Shown here in pieces: positions 34,508-45,716 of a DNA stretch of 64,000 nt; position 1 is the first letter of the stretch, and every line of letters starts with the position of its first letter. The stretch comes from Papaver somniferum (Eukaryota; Streptophyta; Magnoliopsida; Ranunculales; Papaveraceae). Below the pieces are notes generated by a model that was not told the DNA's origin, did not search any database, and was given only the letters and a program-made list of their open reading frames with translations. The stretch spans positions 157,393,072 through 157,457,071 of the forward strand of contig NC_039366.1 in assembly GCF_003573695.1 (NCBI RefSeq). The letters run 5' to 3'. Made by a program: the position numbers and the translations under genes.

Positions 34508-35887
34508 TTAAGTTCCAACATCATGGATAATGCCTTCTCCATAGTCATGGAATTTTTCTGGGAGATCATTCTTTTTCACACTCAAAGTGTCATTGACTTT
34601 CTTTGGAACCCACTTATGAGTGCATTTATAAACAACCAGAATCTTCTTCCCGTTACTCTCTTCAAGATTTCTCGAAAGAGGATTGGATTTACTATTCTTT
34701 TGCAAGTTAGTATTTCTCCAACTGGGAACATCGGATCTTGTCTTCGTCTTTACGAAGTTATCCTTTTGATAACCATTACGATTGTGAAAAGGATTTGTAT
34801 GACGTTTATAGGCAAATCTAGATTTATCACAACACTGATTCCTTTGCCTAAAGGTTGGACAGTTACAACCTGTAGTGTTAAGGGGATTAGTCTTAACATA
34901 TGATCTTGGTTTCACAACTTCTTGTGATTCCCAAACAAGAACATCATGAAGTTTCTCATTCCTTATACGGAAACAACATCTCCTTTCCGGGTGACCTTTA
35001 TTTCTGCAATAGTGACAAACATAAGGAATGTTCTTACCTCGATCCATGTGTGCTGACTTTGGAGGTTGATATACTTTTCTCTTTCGAACCTTAACTGCCG
35101 ATGAAGGTATTTCACTTTTTCCATCAGTGGAAACCTTTTGTTGAGAAGCATCACTAGCCTTGACAAATTTTACCTCTTTGCTAGTACTCGGAGCATCTAT
35201 TTCCTTATAGCACAATCCTCGTGTATCACGATGATTTTTACTTGCTCCTAGCATAGTGGTTAATTTGCTTGAACTAGTATTGAACTTTTTCAAGTCATCT
35301 TCCAACATCTTGATTTTATCAAGAGCAACAGTTAAATCATCCTCAAGGCGATTTTCTCGAGCGAGATAAACGCTTTCTCTGTCGTCAAAACTTGTTTGCT
35401 GGGAGTTAATCCTTGCTTCAGATTCTGCAAGTTTCTCTTCCAACAAAACATACTTTTGATAAATATTATCACATTCAAGTGACTTCATACATAGTTTTTC
35501 ATCAAAATCCTTGAGGATCGATTCGTTAGAACGATTCGAAACATAAACACCTGCGTCACATATTCTCAATTTATTGTTTTCTCGACAGAGATGAGTCAGA
35601 AGAGGAGTGACATGAGAAGTTGCCATCTTCTTCTTATCTAACGAATTCAAAACCTTCACATACTCAGAGACTTCCTAATCAACATCTCTATCAATATCTG
35701 AATCACCTTCATCAGAAAGTTCATCCAATTGTTCTTCTAGGCGTGTTTCCCAGAATTCAACAGGTTTTACATTAAGAGAATGTTTAGATACTGACCTATA
35801 TGTGACAGTCCTCTCCGGTAAATCCAAGATTTTAAAAACATCTCGTAATTTATGAACATGTACGTTATTAGAGATAGACTCGTTCAT
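34508..35887 (-). pseudogene. Copia gag with one stop
   Basis: Frame from ATG at 35887, about 50 bases inside the primer site, to 34508, interrupted by one in-frame TAG at about 35675. Gag would form the particle. Seen: an acidic segment (DELSDEGDSDIDRDVD), a long helical region typical of coiled coil (LEEKLAESEARINSQ, LEDDLTVALDKIKMLEDDLKK), the patch TKEVKFVKASDAS-like that sits before the knuckle in SIRE-type gags, then a zinc knuckle CHYCRNKGHPERRC (C-X2-C-X4-H-X4-C) near 35010. The N-terminal gag domain is short, so an internal deletion is likely. No pol follows. Confidence 0.8.
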
Positions 35888-35933
35888 AATCAGATCGCTA
35901 CAAACACAGACTTATGAGGTCTTAAACGTGTTT

Positions 35934-35950
35934 GCCTGCTCTGGTACCAA
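35934..35950 (-). promoter_or_regulatory. Primer-binding site, tRNA-Met type
   Basis: Minus strand TTGGTACCAGAGCAGGC, one base after the LTR end. The usual plant copia site is TGGTATCAGAGC; one base differs. Confidence 0.8.
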
Positions 35951-35951
35951 T

Positions 35952-38320
35952 TGAAAAAGCGGGGGTACAACAACCACACCCAATATCTCGCCTAGAAATC
36001 TGTATGGAGAAACTCCAATATACTTTCTAGAGAATCAACTAGACAGTCAGACTCAATCTAGATAAAAAGTATATCAAAGAGTTTATATCTCAATCTCTCG
36101 ATTTGATATATACTCAAGCAAATAGAAATCTGCGAGTCTTTATCAAATACTGGAGAGATAACTTGGATGGTACCAAAGACCAATATCCAAGTGTCAATCA
36201 ATTTAAATCAACAACCAAAAAGGTCGGATATTCTAATTGATTGAACAACGCACAACCTGTGATATTTCAATTATATAACAAAATATAATGTGGAAAAGAA
36301 ATAAAACAGACACCAGAATTTTGTTAACGAGGAAACCGCAAATGCAGAAAAACCCCGGGACCTAGTCCATATTGAACACACACTGTATTAAGCCGCTACA
36401 GACACTAGCCTACTCCAAATTAACTTCGGTTTGGACTGTAGTTGAACCCCAATCAATCTCACACTGATCCAAGGTACAATTATGTTCATACGTCTCTGAT
36501 CCCAGCAGGATGCTACGTACTTGATTCCCTTAGCTGATCTCATCCACAACTAAGAGTTGCTACGACCCAAAGTCGAAGACTTTAATAAACAAATTTGTAT
36601 CACACAGAAAAGTATGCGGTAGTAGATAAATCCGTCTCCCACGAATATACCTACGAGTTTTGTTCCGTCTTTTGATAAATCAAGGTGAACAAGAACCAAT
36701 TGATACACCGGACTTATATTCCCGAAGAACATCCTAGTATTATCAATCACCTCACAATAATCTTAATCGACGCAACGAAAACAGATATTGTGGAATCACA
36801 AACGATGAGACGAAGTGTTTGTGATTACTTTTATATCTTGCCTATCAGAGATATCAATCTCAAGCCAATTATTACAATTGTACTCGTACGATAGAAACAA
36901 CAAGATCAGATCACACAACTACGAGAAAGTAGTATAGGTCTGGCTTCACAATCCCAATGAAGTCTTTAAGTCGTTAACCTGGTTTAGAAGAAGAAACCAA
37001 AGGTTAAAGGAGAATCGACTCTAGCTTAGCACAACTAGTATCACACAGAAGGTGTGGGGATTAGGTTTCCCAGTTGCCAGAGTTCTCCCTTGTACAGTCT
37101 TTCAAATCAGGGTTTGCAATCAATGTTAGCTTGGTAACAAAGCATTCAATATTCACCGTTAGATGAAAACCTGATTTAGATTCAAGCTAATATCTTTCAA
37201 CCGTTAGATCGACAACTAGCTTGTTATACACAAATGAAATGTACGTTTCTAGGCTTGTGTAACCGTACCCAAACTTGTACATTTGTTGGTTCAACAATAG
37301 TCAACCAAATGGTTAGCCATATGATCACTTTCATATCAACCATATTCTTCTTCACCATAACTAGTTCAAGTGACTCAAATGAACTAGTTAGAGAGTTGTT
37401 CAATTGCAAGGAAATCTTATGTAACTACACAAGACACAATCGAAGCAAAAACGATTTGATTCACTCGAATAGGTTCATGAACTATATAGCCACGGTTTGC
37501 AATTTGCATTCCTTAGTTTATATAAGAATAAGTTCACAAACATCGTTTTTAGATATAACCTACTCAAGTTCGTGGACTGGGTTCGCGGACTTAAGTTCCC
37601 GGACGGAGTTCACAAACTCCAGCAGAAATTATCGGGACGAGAACTTCCGCCAGTTCGCGGACTTGGCTCACGCCACCATGTCGGTTCTCTTGATCAACAA
37701 AGTTCGCAAACTTCGGTTCAAGGAATAAGGACTTATACATGTATGTGTTTCCACAACAATGCTTACATCCTCCAATGGTTATATAATTTAAACTCTCATT
37801 TCAATCACTGTAACATTCTTAGAGGACGTTGATATTCTATAGTTGTTATTCACAAACTATTTTTCGTCAAAGTAAGCAATTTTCAAAGTGATTGAAACTT
37901 GTCATGACTTTCGTCACTAGGTAAAGATGAACTTGGTTAAATCGAAAGCTTACCAACACATATTTCGAGAAATAGATAGGCGAGATAAACTCGGCTCGAA
38001 ATAGAAAATGTGTATAATCTAAGTCTATATAGCAAAACGACTTTTGTCTCAAGAAAGGAGATAAACAGACTTTTGAGTGATAGATAAGTTCAAGTCTCCA
38101 CATACCTTTTAGTCGATGAAGATCCACCGGTTCCTTGAGTAGTCCTTCGTCTTGTATGATGATTTCCATGGAGTTCTTGAGCTCAACTACACTTTCTATC
38201 CTAGTCTGAGACCTTACCTATAGTAGACTAGAAATCAAGACTTATAGTTTTGATCACTAAAATTGACAAACATGCTTGAGATAGCAACGCATGCGAGTTC
38301 GACCGAGCAATGCTCTAATG
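35952..38320 (-). repeat. 5' LTR of the copia element
   Basis: Full-length partner of the split left LTR, about 2369 bp. Its outer end reads TCTAATG where the family ends TCTAACA, so the terminal TG of the LTR is CA here, and its TATA box is mutated. Frames inside are not genes. Confidence 0.9.
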
Positions 38321-38325
38321 GATAC
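38321..38325 (+). repeat. Target-site duplication GATAC (right)
   Basis: Partner of 20464-20468. Confidence 0.9.
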
Positions 38326-39281
38326 CCACTTTTGAAGAGAACATCCCTGACCAATTTGAAACAATGGGTGAAGAATTAAACCAGGACCGTAGTATGAAGG
38401 AGCACATGTACCCAACTCGGGCAAGCCAGCCCTCGTTTATTGTTTTACCAGCTAATGTTGGTCAATTTGAGCTAAAAGATAGCACAATTCATATGTTGCC
38501 TATGTTTAGAGGGGTTGATCCTGAAAACCCTTACAACCATGTAAGAAACTTTGAAGATATCTGTGAGACTCTGCGTTTTAACCAAATGTTGGAAGAGTCC
38601 CTCAAACTGAGGTTGTTTCCTTTCTCTTTGAAAGAAAAAGCCAAGTCTTGGCTGCATGCCCTACAACCACAGTCCATTAGAACATGGGAAGATCTTACAA
38701 AAGAATTTTTTAAAAAGTTTTTCCCCAACCATAACACTGCGAGAATTCGTCAAAGTCTGAACGGTTTTGTGCAATTAGAAGGTGAGAACTTGGACAAATA
38801 TTTGGAGAGATTCAATGAATTATTGATCCAATGTCCTCACCATGGTTTTGCAAAATGGAGACTTGTGCAAATTTTATATGAAGGCTTAGATGTCAGAACC
38901 CGAACCACAGTAGAGTCAATGTGCAATGCATTTATTGACAAAAGTGCTAATGAGGCTTGGACTTTCTTAATCGAAGTCGCTGAAAAGAATCAGCAGTGGG
39001 AGTCCATTTGTGAACCTAGCAAGACCACCCTTGTAGTTAATATCCATAAAATTGAGTCTGACTTTGAGAGAAATGCAAAGATTGCATCCTTGGCTAGGAG
39101 AATAGAAGCGATAAAGCTGCAGCAGAATGTGAAAACTACTTCCCTTGCTCTCCGTGACCAAATTGAGACAACCCATTGTGAAGCATGTCACAGTTCAGAC
39201 CACCTAGTGGATAGTTGTCCAGACCTACAAGAATTTCAGGAGTCTATACTAGAACAGACCAATGCTTTGTATCATATGTAA
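38326..39281 (+). pseudogene. Athila-like gag
   Basis: Continues the frame from 20428-20463; first internal ATG at 38364. Gag core visible: MLPMFRGVDPENPYNHVRNF, then LRLFPFSLKEKAKSWLHALQ and FFKKFFPNHNTARIRQ, as in Athila gag. A knuckle-like CEACHSSDHLVDSCPDL ends the domain at about 39230. TAA at 39279-39281, then the usual NPGWRNHPNFSW segment continues to 39590 in the same reading with stops at about 39500 and 39577. The 5' end is separated by the copia insertion. Confidence 0.8.
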
Positions 39282-39584
39282 GATAACAATCCTTGTTCTC
39301 AGACCTACAACCCAGGGTGGAGGAATCACCCTAATTTCTCATGGTCTAAAGGGCCCGTACAAGGGGGTACAACGAGTAATAACCAAGTATATTCATATCC
39401 TATAAACCCTCAAGTACAAACATACACACAGTACCATGTAGAGAAAAGGCCTAGTTTTGATGATGGTATAAACCAAATGAATCAAAATCTTTTGCAATAT
39501 TAGAAGTTAAATGACCAGAGGCTTGCGAGTTTAGAACTCAAATTGGGTCAAATCGGTGATGCATTAAATGAGAGATAAAGGGGT

Positions 39585-40468
39585 AAACCCCCTAGTCAAC
39601 CTCAACAAACTGTAGTGGAGCCACTTCCACTTTCTGATTCCAAATCTGCCCCATCTCTTATTGAACCACCTAAGCTTGATTTGAAACCATTGCCCGACAC
39701 TTTGAAATATGCATTCTTAGGTTCTTCCGATAATTTTCATGTTATTATTGCATCATGTTTAGACATAGAACAGGAGAGTAAACTTTTAGAAGTGCTTAAA
39801 GAACATAAAGAGGCCTTAGGTTGGAACATCTCAGACCTTAAAGGTATAAGTCCCACAATTTGCATGCATCATATAAATCTTGAAGAAAATACTAAACCGT
39901 CTAAGGAAATGCTAAGGAGACTTAACCCCAACATGAGAGATGTTGTTAAAGGTGAGATTCTGAAACTTCTTGATGCGGGTATCATATACCCAATTCCAGA
40001 TAGCCAGTGGGTCAGTCCTATTCAAGTTGTACCCAAAAAGTCAGGAATTACTGTAGTTCAAAATTAAATGAATGAGCTAGTCTCTAATTGTGTAACCACA
40101 GGGTGGCGAGTCTGCATTGACTATAGGAAGTTGAACACAGTAACAAAGAAAGACCATTTTCCTCTTCCTTTCGTTGACCAAATGCTAGAAAGGTTGTCAA
40201 GACACAGTCGTTATTGTTTCTTAGATGACTATTTGGGTTATAACCAGATTCATATAGCACCCGAAGATCAACCAAAGACCACATTTACCTGTCCTTATGG
40301 TACATTTGCTTATCGTCGCATGCCTTTTGGGTTGTATAATGCACCTGCTACTTTTCAACGTTGCATGATGAGTATTTTTTCTGACATGGTAGAAAAATTT
40401 CTTGAAATTTTCATGGATGATTTTCCTGTCTTTGGGTCTTCTTTTGATGTTTCATTCCCTAACGTATA
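39585..40468 (+). pseudogene. Athila-like RT, truncated
   Basis: Reads the pre-RT linker (PPKLDLKPLPDTLKYAFLG), then RT fingers (WVSPIQVVPKKSGITVVQN), a TAA at 40065-40067 inside the run that normally continues into NEL, then GWRVCIDYRKLNTVTKKDHF, YNQIHIAPEDQPKTTFTCPY, MPFGLYNAPATFQRCM and the active-site FMDD at about 40412. Homology stops near 40468, so thumb, RNase H and integrase are gone. The protease expected between gag and the linker is missing: the gag tail meets the linker within about 30 bases. Confidence 0.85.
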
Positions 40469-40944
40469 TTTCAAGTCGTGCATATTAAAACATAACTGCG
40501 AAGATGTGAATGATTATACTCTAGTTAGACATAGTATTAAGGAATACAATACGAAGTATAACGCCTATCTTTTGAACTTCGTATATAAGACATCACATAA
40601 TCCTATGAATGTTATTGTGATTATGTATGAGTATGAGGTGAAGATTTTATCCTAGGAAACAATGTTTTACATTCGTTTGAAGGAAGTAAATTCATAAACT
40701 TGTTTTCTGTATCGAAAGGGAAATCACTAGGCTTATTGGTATTGTTATTCATTGCAAATCTTTTGAATTACCAATATGTGTGTTTAGTATAACCGCTCAT
40801 GAGTTGGTTATTCTCTTGGTAAAACTATTCACAAGGCCTGACTTTTGTATTGGTATAACTTTTATTAGTGAAACTGATCTTAAGTAATCACCTGAGATGG
40901 TATGATCGATTTGTTGTAATTGGTATGACCAACTCTAGGCAAAG

Positions 40945-41139
40945 GGGAACCGATCCTAGTAAGAGGTGCAACCGATCACAAAAGGGGAATCGATCCTTGT
41001 AAGAGGTGCAACAAGTTTCTAATTATTGGGAACCGATCCTATGAACATGTGCAACACATTTTTAGACATTGGGAATCGATCCTATGGACATATGCACCAA
41101 ATACAAGTTAGATACCATATATATGTGGGAACCGATCCT
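40945..41139 (+). repeat. Five spaced GGGAAYCGATCCT motifs
   Basis: GGGAACCGATCCT or GGGAATCGATCCT at 40945, 40985, 41028, 41071 and 41127 (steps 40, 43, 43, 56), each followed by similar but unequal spacers (AAGAGGTGCAAC and variants). They lie upstream of the TATA box, where LTR enhancers sit. Confidence 0.85.
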
Positions 41140-42691
41140 AGTACCCAGTCGACCAAGTTTTGGTAACTAGTGTGACTAATTCTAGTACCCACATGGAGGT
41201 AGAACCGAAACTTGTTTTGGTAGAACCGTGAAACCTATGTTTGGTGATTTGATAGGATAATCAATCACGTAGTTCTTGGAAGTCAAATGAACAAATTCTA
41301 AACTTGTTTGGAAGTGTGGAAAATCGGTTCCAAGATTGTAAGTATGAAAAAGGACTTACAAAGTAAAGATGTTGACTTACTTTGAACATGTGCATTAACG
41401 CTTATCTTTTATTGTTCAAAGATATTCCTTAATAGCTTAAGGAGAATCCCGGATCGAAAATAAAATGAGAATCTTTTAATTAAGGTTTTTAATTTTATAT
41501 TTGGAAAATAAAAATTAGTAATGTGAATTTACTAGTTGGAGATTTTCTAAGATATTTCGGTCAATATTCGGACAGTGCATTTCCAGGAATTATGGAAACT
41601 GAATTTGGGAATATATTGCATATCTTGAGAATATTTTCGGTTTTGGAAATTCCTTGGTGTCCAAACTTCATTGGTCTATAAATATTGAAGTTTTCATTTC
41701 GAGCAAACTAATCCTCAGAGCCAGCAAAACTACCTAGTTGTGTTGTTACTGGTGGATCCTCCTATTCGGAGAGGAAAGTAACCTAATTAGGCGAAATCTC
41801 TTACGGTCGCTTGGCTAAAGACTTCTTTGGGATTGAGAAGCTCTATTAGTACCGTTGGTGGGAAACTAGATAATTGTAGTTTATCTTTTGTTTTCGATTG
41901 ATTTGATTGACTAACGGTTGTTGAACTTTGATGGCACCTAGTTTGTTTATGCTTGAGAATCTTCTCTTCTGATATAAGATTCACTCAAACTAGACTGAAG
42001 TTTCGACGGGGATCTTTAGACTGTTTGTAGATCTAAAGACGTCTTGTGATAATCCATCGTTAACAGACTCCGCTCTGTGTGTGATTGATCACAAGAGATT
42101 CAAGTTGATTGTGTGCAGGTGTTTATTGAAGATCTAAGAAGATTTGAAGACGAAGAAGATTTCTGATTTGGGTTCATAATCTTTGGTGTGCACGATACTT
42201 GTTTCGGGTAAAGAGGATCCAACTATAATCGGTTTATCTTTGAGATAGATTGGATAGATTAGTTGAGTAGATCGGCATCAATACAATTTGTTTGTGATTA
42301 AAAGTATTGATTGCAAAATCTTGACAATTACTTTGGTAGTTGTTATGGGATATATCTAAGGACCTGACAAAGGAGTTTATTGGGATAATCGGAAGAGACT
42401 TTTTTCGAACTCATATCACTTGGTTGAAAAGAGTTGTTACCGAACAGATTTGTTGCTCCTTTACTGTTTGGAATACGAACCAAAGGAATTGTTCCAAGTG
42501 CGTGACTTACTGCAATTTGGAGGCACAAGGATACAGACGGAACTAAGTGAACTATAGGTTTAGTTGCTTGGTCTCAACTATACAAAGTTGGTTTTGGTTT
42601 GGTATAGCGGCTTAATCCTGAGAGTATTCAATTCTGCACAAGGTCCCGAGGTTTTTCTGCATTTGCGGTTTCCTTGTTAACAAAATCTTGT

Positions 42692-42757
42692 TGTGTAATT
42701 TACTTTTATTATACGCAATTATAATTGTTGTTATTATAATTTAAAGTAAATTACACA
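42692..42757. repeat. 15-bp perfect inverted repeat
   Basis: TGTGTAATTTACTTT at 42692-42706 and its exact complement at 42743-42757, with a 36-base AT-rich loop that contains CAATTATAATTG, itself palindromic. Confidence 0.9.
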
Positions 42758-43350
42758 AACGTTAAATCCTATTTACTTAATAGCAATCCTATTATGTTTG
42801 GTTAAGTCTGAACCTTTTATCAAGTAAACATACTTCGTTGTTGTATTGTCTCGATCTCGTATCCATAGACGATCATATGAAGTGTGAACCGATTAGTTGT
42901 ATTATCTCGACTCGGTACATAGACAATCACTTTCGGAAAGAGGACTTGACAAAAAGGGGGAGAAATAATGTAGTTCACACTAAAATACATATGGTTTTCG
43001 GATCATTGTGTAAGGTGGAGTGGTTTCCATGATCGAGATGGAGTATTGACTAAGGGGTAGTGATACATTCACCATAGTATTGTTGTTAAAGTTGTGATGC
43101 AATTGGACTTTGATGTTACATAATAATACTATGACACTGTATAATAATGATCGAGAATCTCGATTTCTATCATTGTTATAGCTACGGATCTTCAACAACG
43201 GTGATGATAAACTTACAACCTTTGGGATCATTGGAGTACTTGGAAGGACGAAGATTTCAGGGAACGTTGAAGATTAGACTATGGAATAGGAGACACTAAA
43301 GTTTATCTTTTTTGTATTCCATATGTATTAATAGTTTTGTCACTAAAATT

Positions 43351-43365
43351 GACAAAGGGGGAGAT
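43351..43365 (+). promoter_or_regulatory. Polypurine tract before the plus-strand copia LTR
   Basis: GACAAAGGGGGAGAT directly before TGTTAGAGC. A second purine tract, AAAAAGGGGGAGAA, lies at about 42951-42964. Confidence 0.85.
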
Positions 43366-45716
43366 TGTTAGAGCATAGCTCGGTCGACCTCACATGCGTT
43401 GCTATCTCAAGCATGTTTGACAATGTTAGTGATCAAAACTATGAGTCTTGATTTCCAGCCTACATTGCTAAGTCTCGGACTAGGATGGAAAAGTGTAGTT
43501 GAGCTCAAGAACTTCATGGCGATTCATCATACAACGACGAAGATCTATTCAAGGAACCATGGAACTTCATCAACAAAAAGGTATGTGGAGACTTGAACTT
43601 ATCTATCACTCAAAAGTCTATCTCTTCTATCTCCTACTTCTTATGAGACAAAAGTCGTATGCTATATAGACTGTATCATACACATTTGATATTTCGAGCC
43701 GAGTATATCTCGCCTATCAATATCTCGAAATCATGTGTTGGTAAAGCGTTTCGCTTTGATCAAGTTTATCTTCACCTAGTGACGAAAGTCATGAAAAGTT
43801 TCAATTACTTTGAGAATTTCTCTTACGCGAAACGGTCTGTGAATAACGACTATATAACGTCCTCTGAGAATGTCTCAATGATTGGAATGAGAGTTTAGAT
43901 TACATAACCATGTATTCCTTAATCCGAAGTTTTCGAACTTTGTTGATTAACCCAGTCCGCGAACTGACGGAAGTTCTTGTATCGAGAATTTCTGCTGGGA
44001 TTTTCCAAAAACTCGTTTGCGTGTAAGTCCGCGAACTGGCGAAAGTCGCTTTGCCGAGATTTTCTGCTGAGTTTGGAAAAATCCACCGGTTGTCTTAAGT
44101 CCGCGAACTTGTTTGTGAGCTTAATAGGTTATGATCTAAAGATGTGCTCTGAACATGAAACTTAAATAACTAAGTAATGCTTTATGCAAACCATGGCTAT
44201 AAAGTTCATGATCCGATTCAATCAAATCGAATCATCTTTGTTTCAATTGTGTCTTGTGGAGTTACATAAGATCTCATAGAAATTGAACAACTCTGTAACT
44301 AGTTCATTTGAGTCAATTGAACTAGTTATGGTGAAGAAAAACAAGGTTAATATGAAATGCTCATATGGTTAACCTTTTAGGTTACTATGTTGAACCAACA
44401 TACACGTACACGTTTGGTCATGGTTTTCACAAACCCAGTAAACGTCTACCCAAGTGTGTATGACAAGTTAAGTTTTCGATCTAACGGTCGAGAAATATTA
44501 GCTTGAATCTAAATCAGGTTTTCATCTAACTGTGAATATGGATTGCTTTGTAACTAAGGCAAAACCCTGATTTGAAGACTATATAAAGGAGACATTTAGC
44601 ATTGTGCAAAACTAATCCCCACACGTCTGTGTGATACTAGTGAGCTCGCTAGAGTCGATTCTCCTTTAACCTTTGGTTTTCTTCTCTAAAACCAGGTTAT
44701 CGACTTAAAGACTTCATTGGGATTGTGAAGCCAGACCGATACTACTTTTATCATAGTTGTGTGATCTGATCTTGCATCTTCTATCGTACGAGTACAATCT
44801 TTGATTGGCTTGAGATCGTGAGAGTTCTCCGATAGGCAAGATAAAGAAGTCACAAACATCTTCGTCTCATTGTTTGTGATTCCTCGACAAACCGCCTGTG
44901 TAGTCAGGAAGGATTGTAGAGAGGCGATTGATTAATCTAGGCTGTTTTTCGGGAATATAAGACCGGATTATCAATTGGTTCATGTTCACCTTGATTTTAT
45001 ATCTTAATACGGAACAAAACCTAGGGTTTATCTGTGGGAGACAGATTTATCCTTTGATAGACTTTTCTGTGTGAGACAGATTTGTTTTTTATCAAGTCTG
45101 CGATTTTGGGTTGCAGCAACTCTTGGTTGTGGGTAAGATCAGCTAAGGGAATCAAGTGCGCAGTATCCAGCTGGGATCAGAGGCGTAGGAGTACAATTGT
45201 ACCTTGGATCGGCGGGAGACTGATTGGGGTTCAACTATAGTACAGTCCGAAGTTAGCTTGTAGTAGGCTAGTGTCTGTAGTGGCTTAATACAGTGTGTAT
45301 TCAATCTGGACTAGGTCCCGGGGTTTTTATGCATTTGCGGTTTCCTCGTTAACAAAACTTCTGGTGTATGTGTTATTTCTTTTCTGCATTATATTTTATA
45401 TAATTGAAATAATACAGGTTGTGTGTTCGTGATCATCAATTGGAAATCCAACCTTTGGTTGTTGATTGATATCGATTGATCCTTGGACATTGGTCTTTGG
45501 TACCGTCCAAGTTATTCCTTGTATTTGATAAAGACTCGCTATTGATTTTAGCTTAAGTAAAAATCAAATCAAGAGAGAGATATTAACTCCTTGAGATACT
45601 TTTATCTAGATTGAGTCTGACTGTCTAGTTGATTCTCTAGCAAAGTATTTCGGAGTTAGTCCATACAGATTGCTAAGCGAAATACTGGGTAGTGTTGTTA
45701 GACCCCTGCTTTTTCA
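43366..45716 (+). repeat. 3' LTR, plus-strand copia of the same family as 20469
   Basis: TGTTAGAGCATAGCTCGG...CTGCTTTTTCA, about 2.35 kb, the reverse-complement counterpart of the LTRs at 20469 and 35952. TATA box CTATATAAA at 44579-44587. Contains GTCCGCGAACT motifs at 43956, 44028 and 44099. Short frames inside are not genes. Confidence 0.88.

Larger units (their letters stand above)
20469..38320 (-). mobile_element. Non-autonomous Ty1/copia element, SIRE-like, with nested insertion
   Basis: Minus-strand order: 5' LTR (38320-35952), tRNA-Met primer site (35950-35934), gag (35887-34508), non-coding DNA, purine tract (32150-32137), 3' LTR (32136-20469, interrupted by 22050-31314). Flanked by GATAC on both sides. 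The internal region is only 3.8 kb and holds gag but no protease, integrase or RT, so any movement needed another element's pol. SIRE-like is inferred from the large LTR, the purine tract and the gag type. Confidence 0.85.
17377..40468 (+). mobile_element. Athila-like Ty3/gypsy element, truncated and split
   Basis: 5' LTR 17377-19000, tRNA-Asp primer site 19007, leader to 20463, then after a 17.9 kb copia insertion the gag and RT at 38326-40468. The gag frame reads on across the insertion when one copy of the GATAC duplication is dropped (20463 to 38321), which shows both parts are one element. Lineage from gag (LRLFPFSLKEKAKSWLHALQ) and RT (MPFGLYNAPATFQRCM, FMDD), both close to Athila in my knowledge of the family. 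The right end is lost within RT at about 40468; no 3' LTR is seen. Confidence 0.8.
40469..42940 (+). repeat. Copia-type LTR of a second family
   Basis: Has a TATA box (TCTATAAATA near 41676), a leader-like stretch and the conserved ATTTGCGGTTTCC segment also found in the LTR at 43366. Contains the five 13-mers at 40945-41139 and the inverted repeat at 42692. LTR ends are not precisely visible. Confidence 0.5.
40469..45716 (+). mobile_element. Composite copia remnant: two unlike LTRs around a 3' end
   Basis: A first LTR-like block (about 40469-42940), a short piece of copia 3' untranslated DNA (42950-43365) and a complete plus-strand copia LTR (43366-45716). No coding sequence. The two LTR-like blocks share only the region around ATTTGCGGTTTCC.TGTTAACAAAA (42660 and 45330), so they are from related but different families. 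No target duplication found. The left boundary is set by where Athila RT similarity ends. Confidence 0.6.

Noticed and set aside
45670..45716. Start of the gag frame within the copia LTR
   Set aside because: The first 16 codons are copia LTR read through by chance from a TTG; the gag part begins at 45717.
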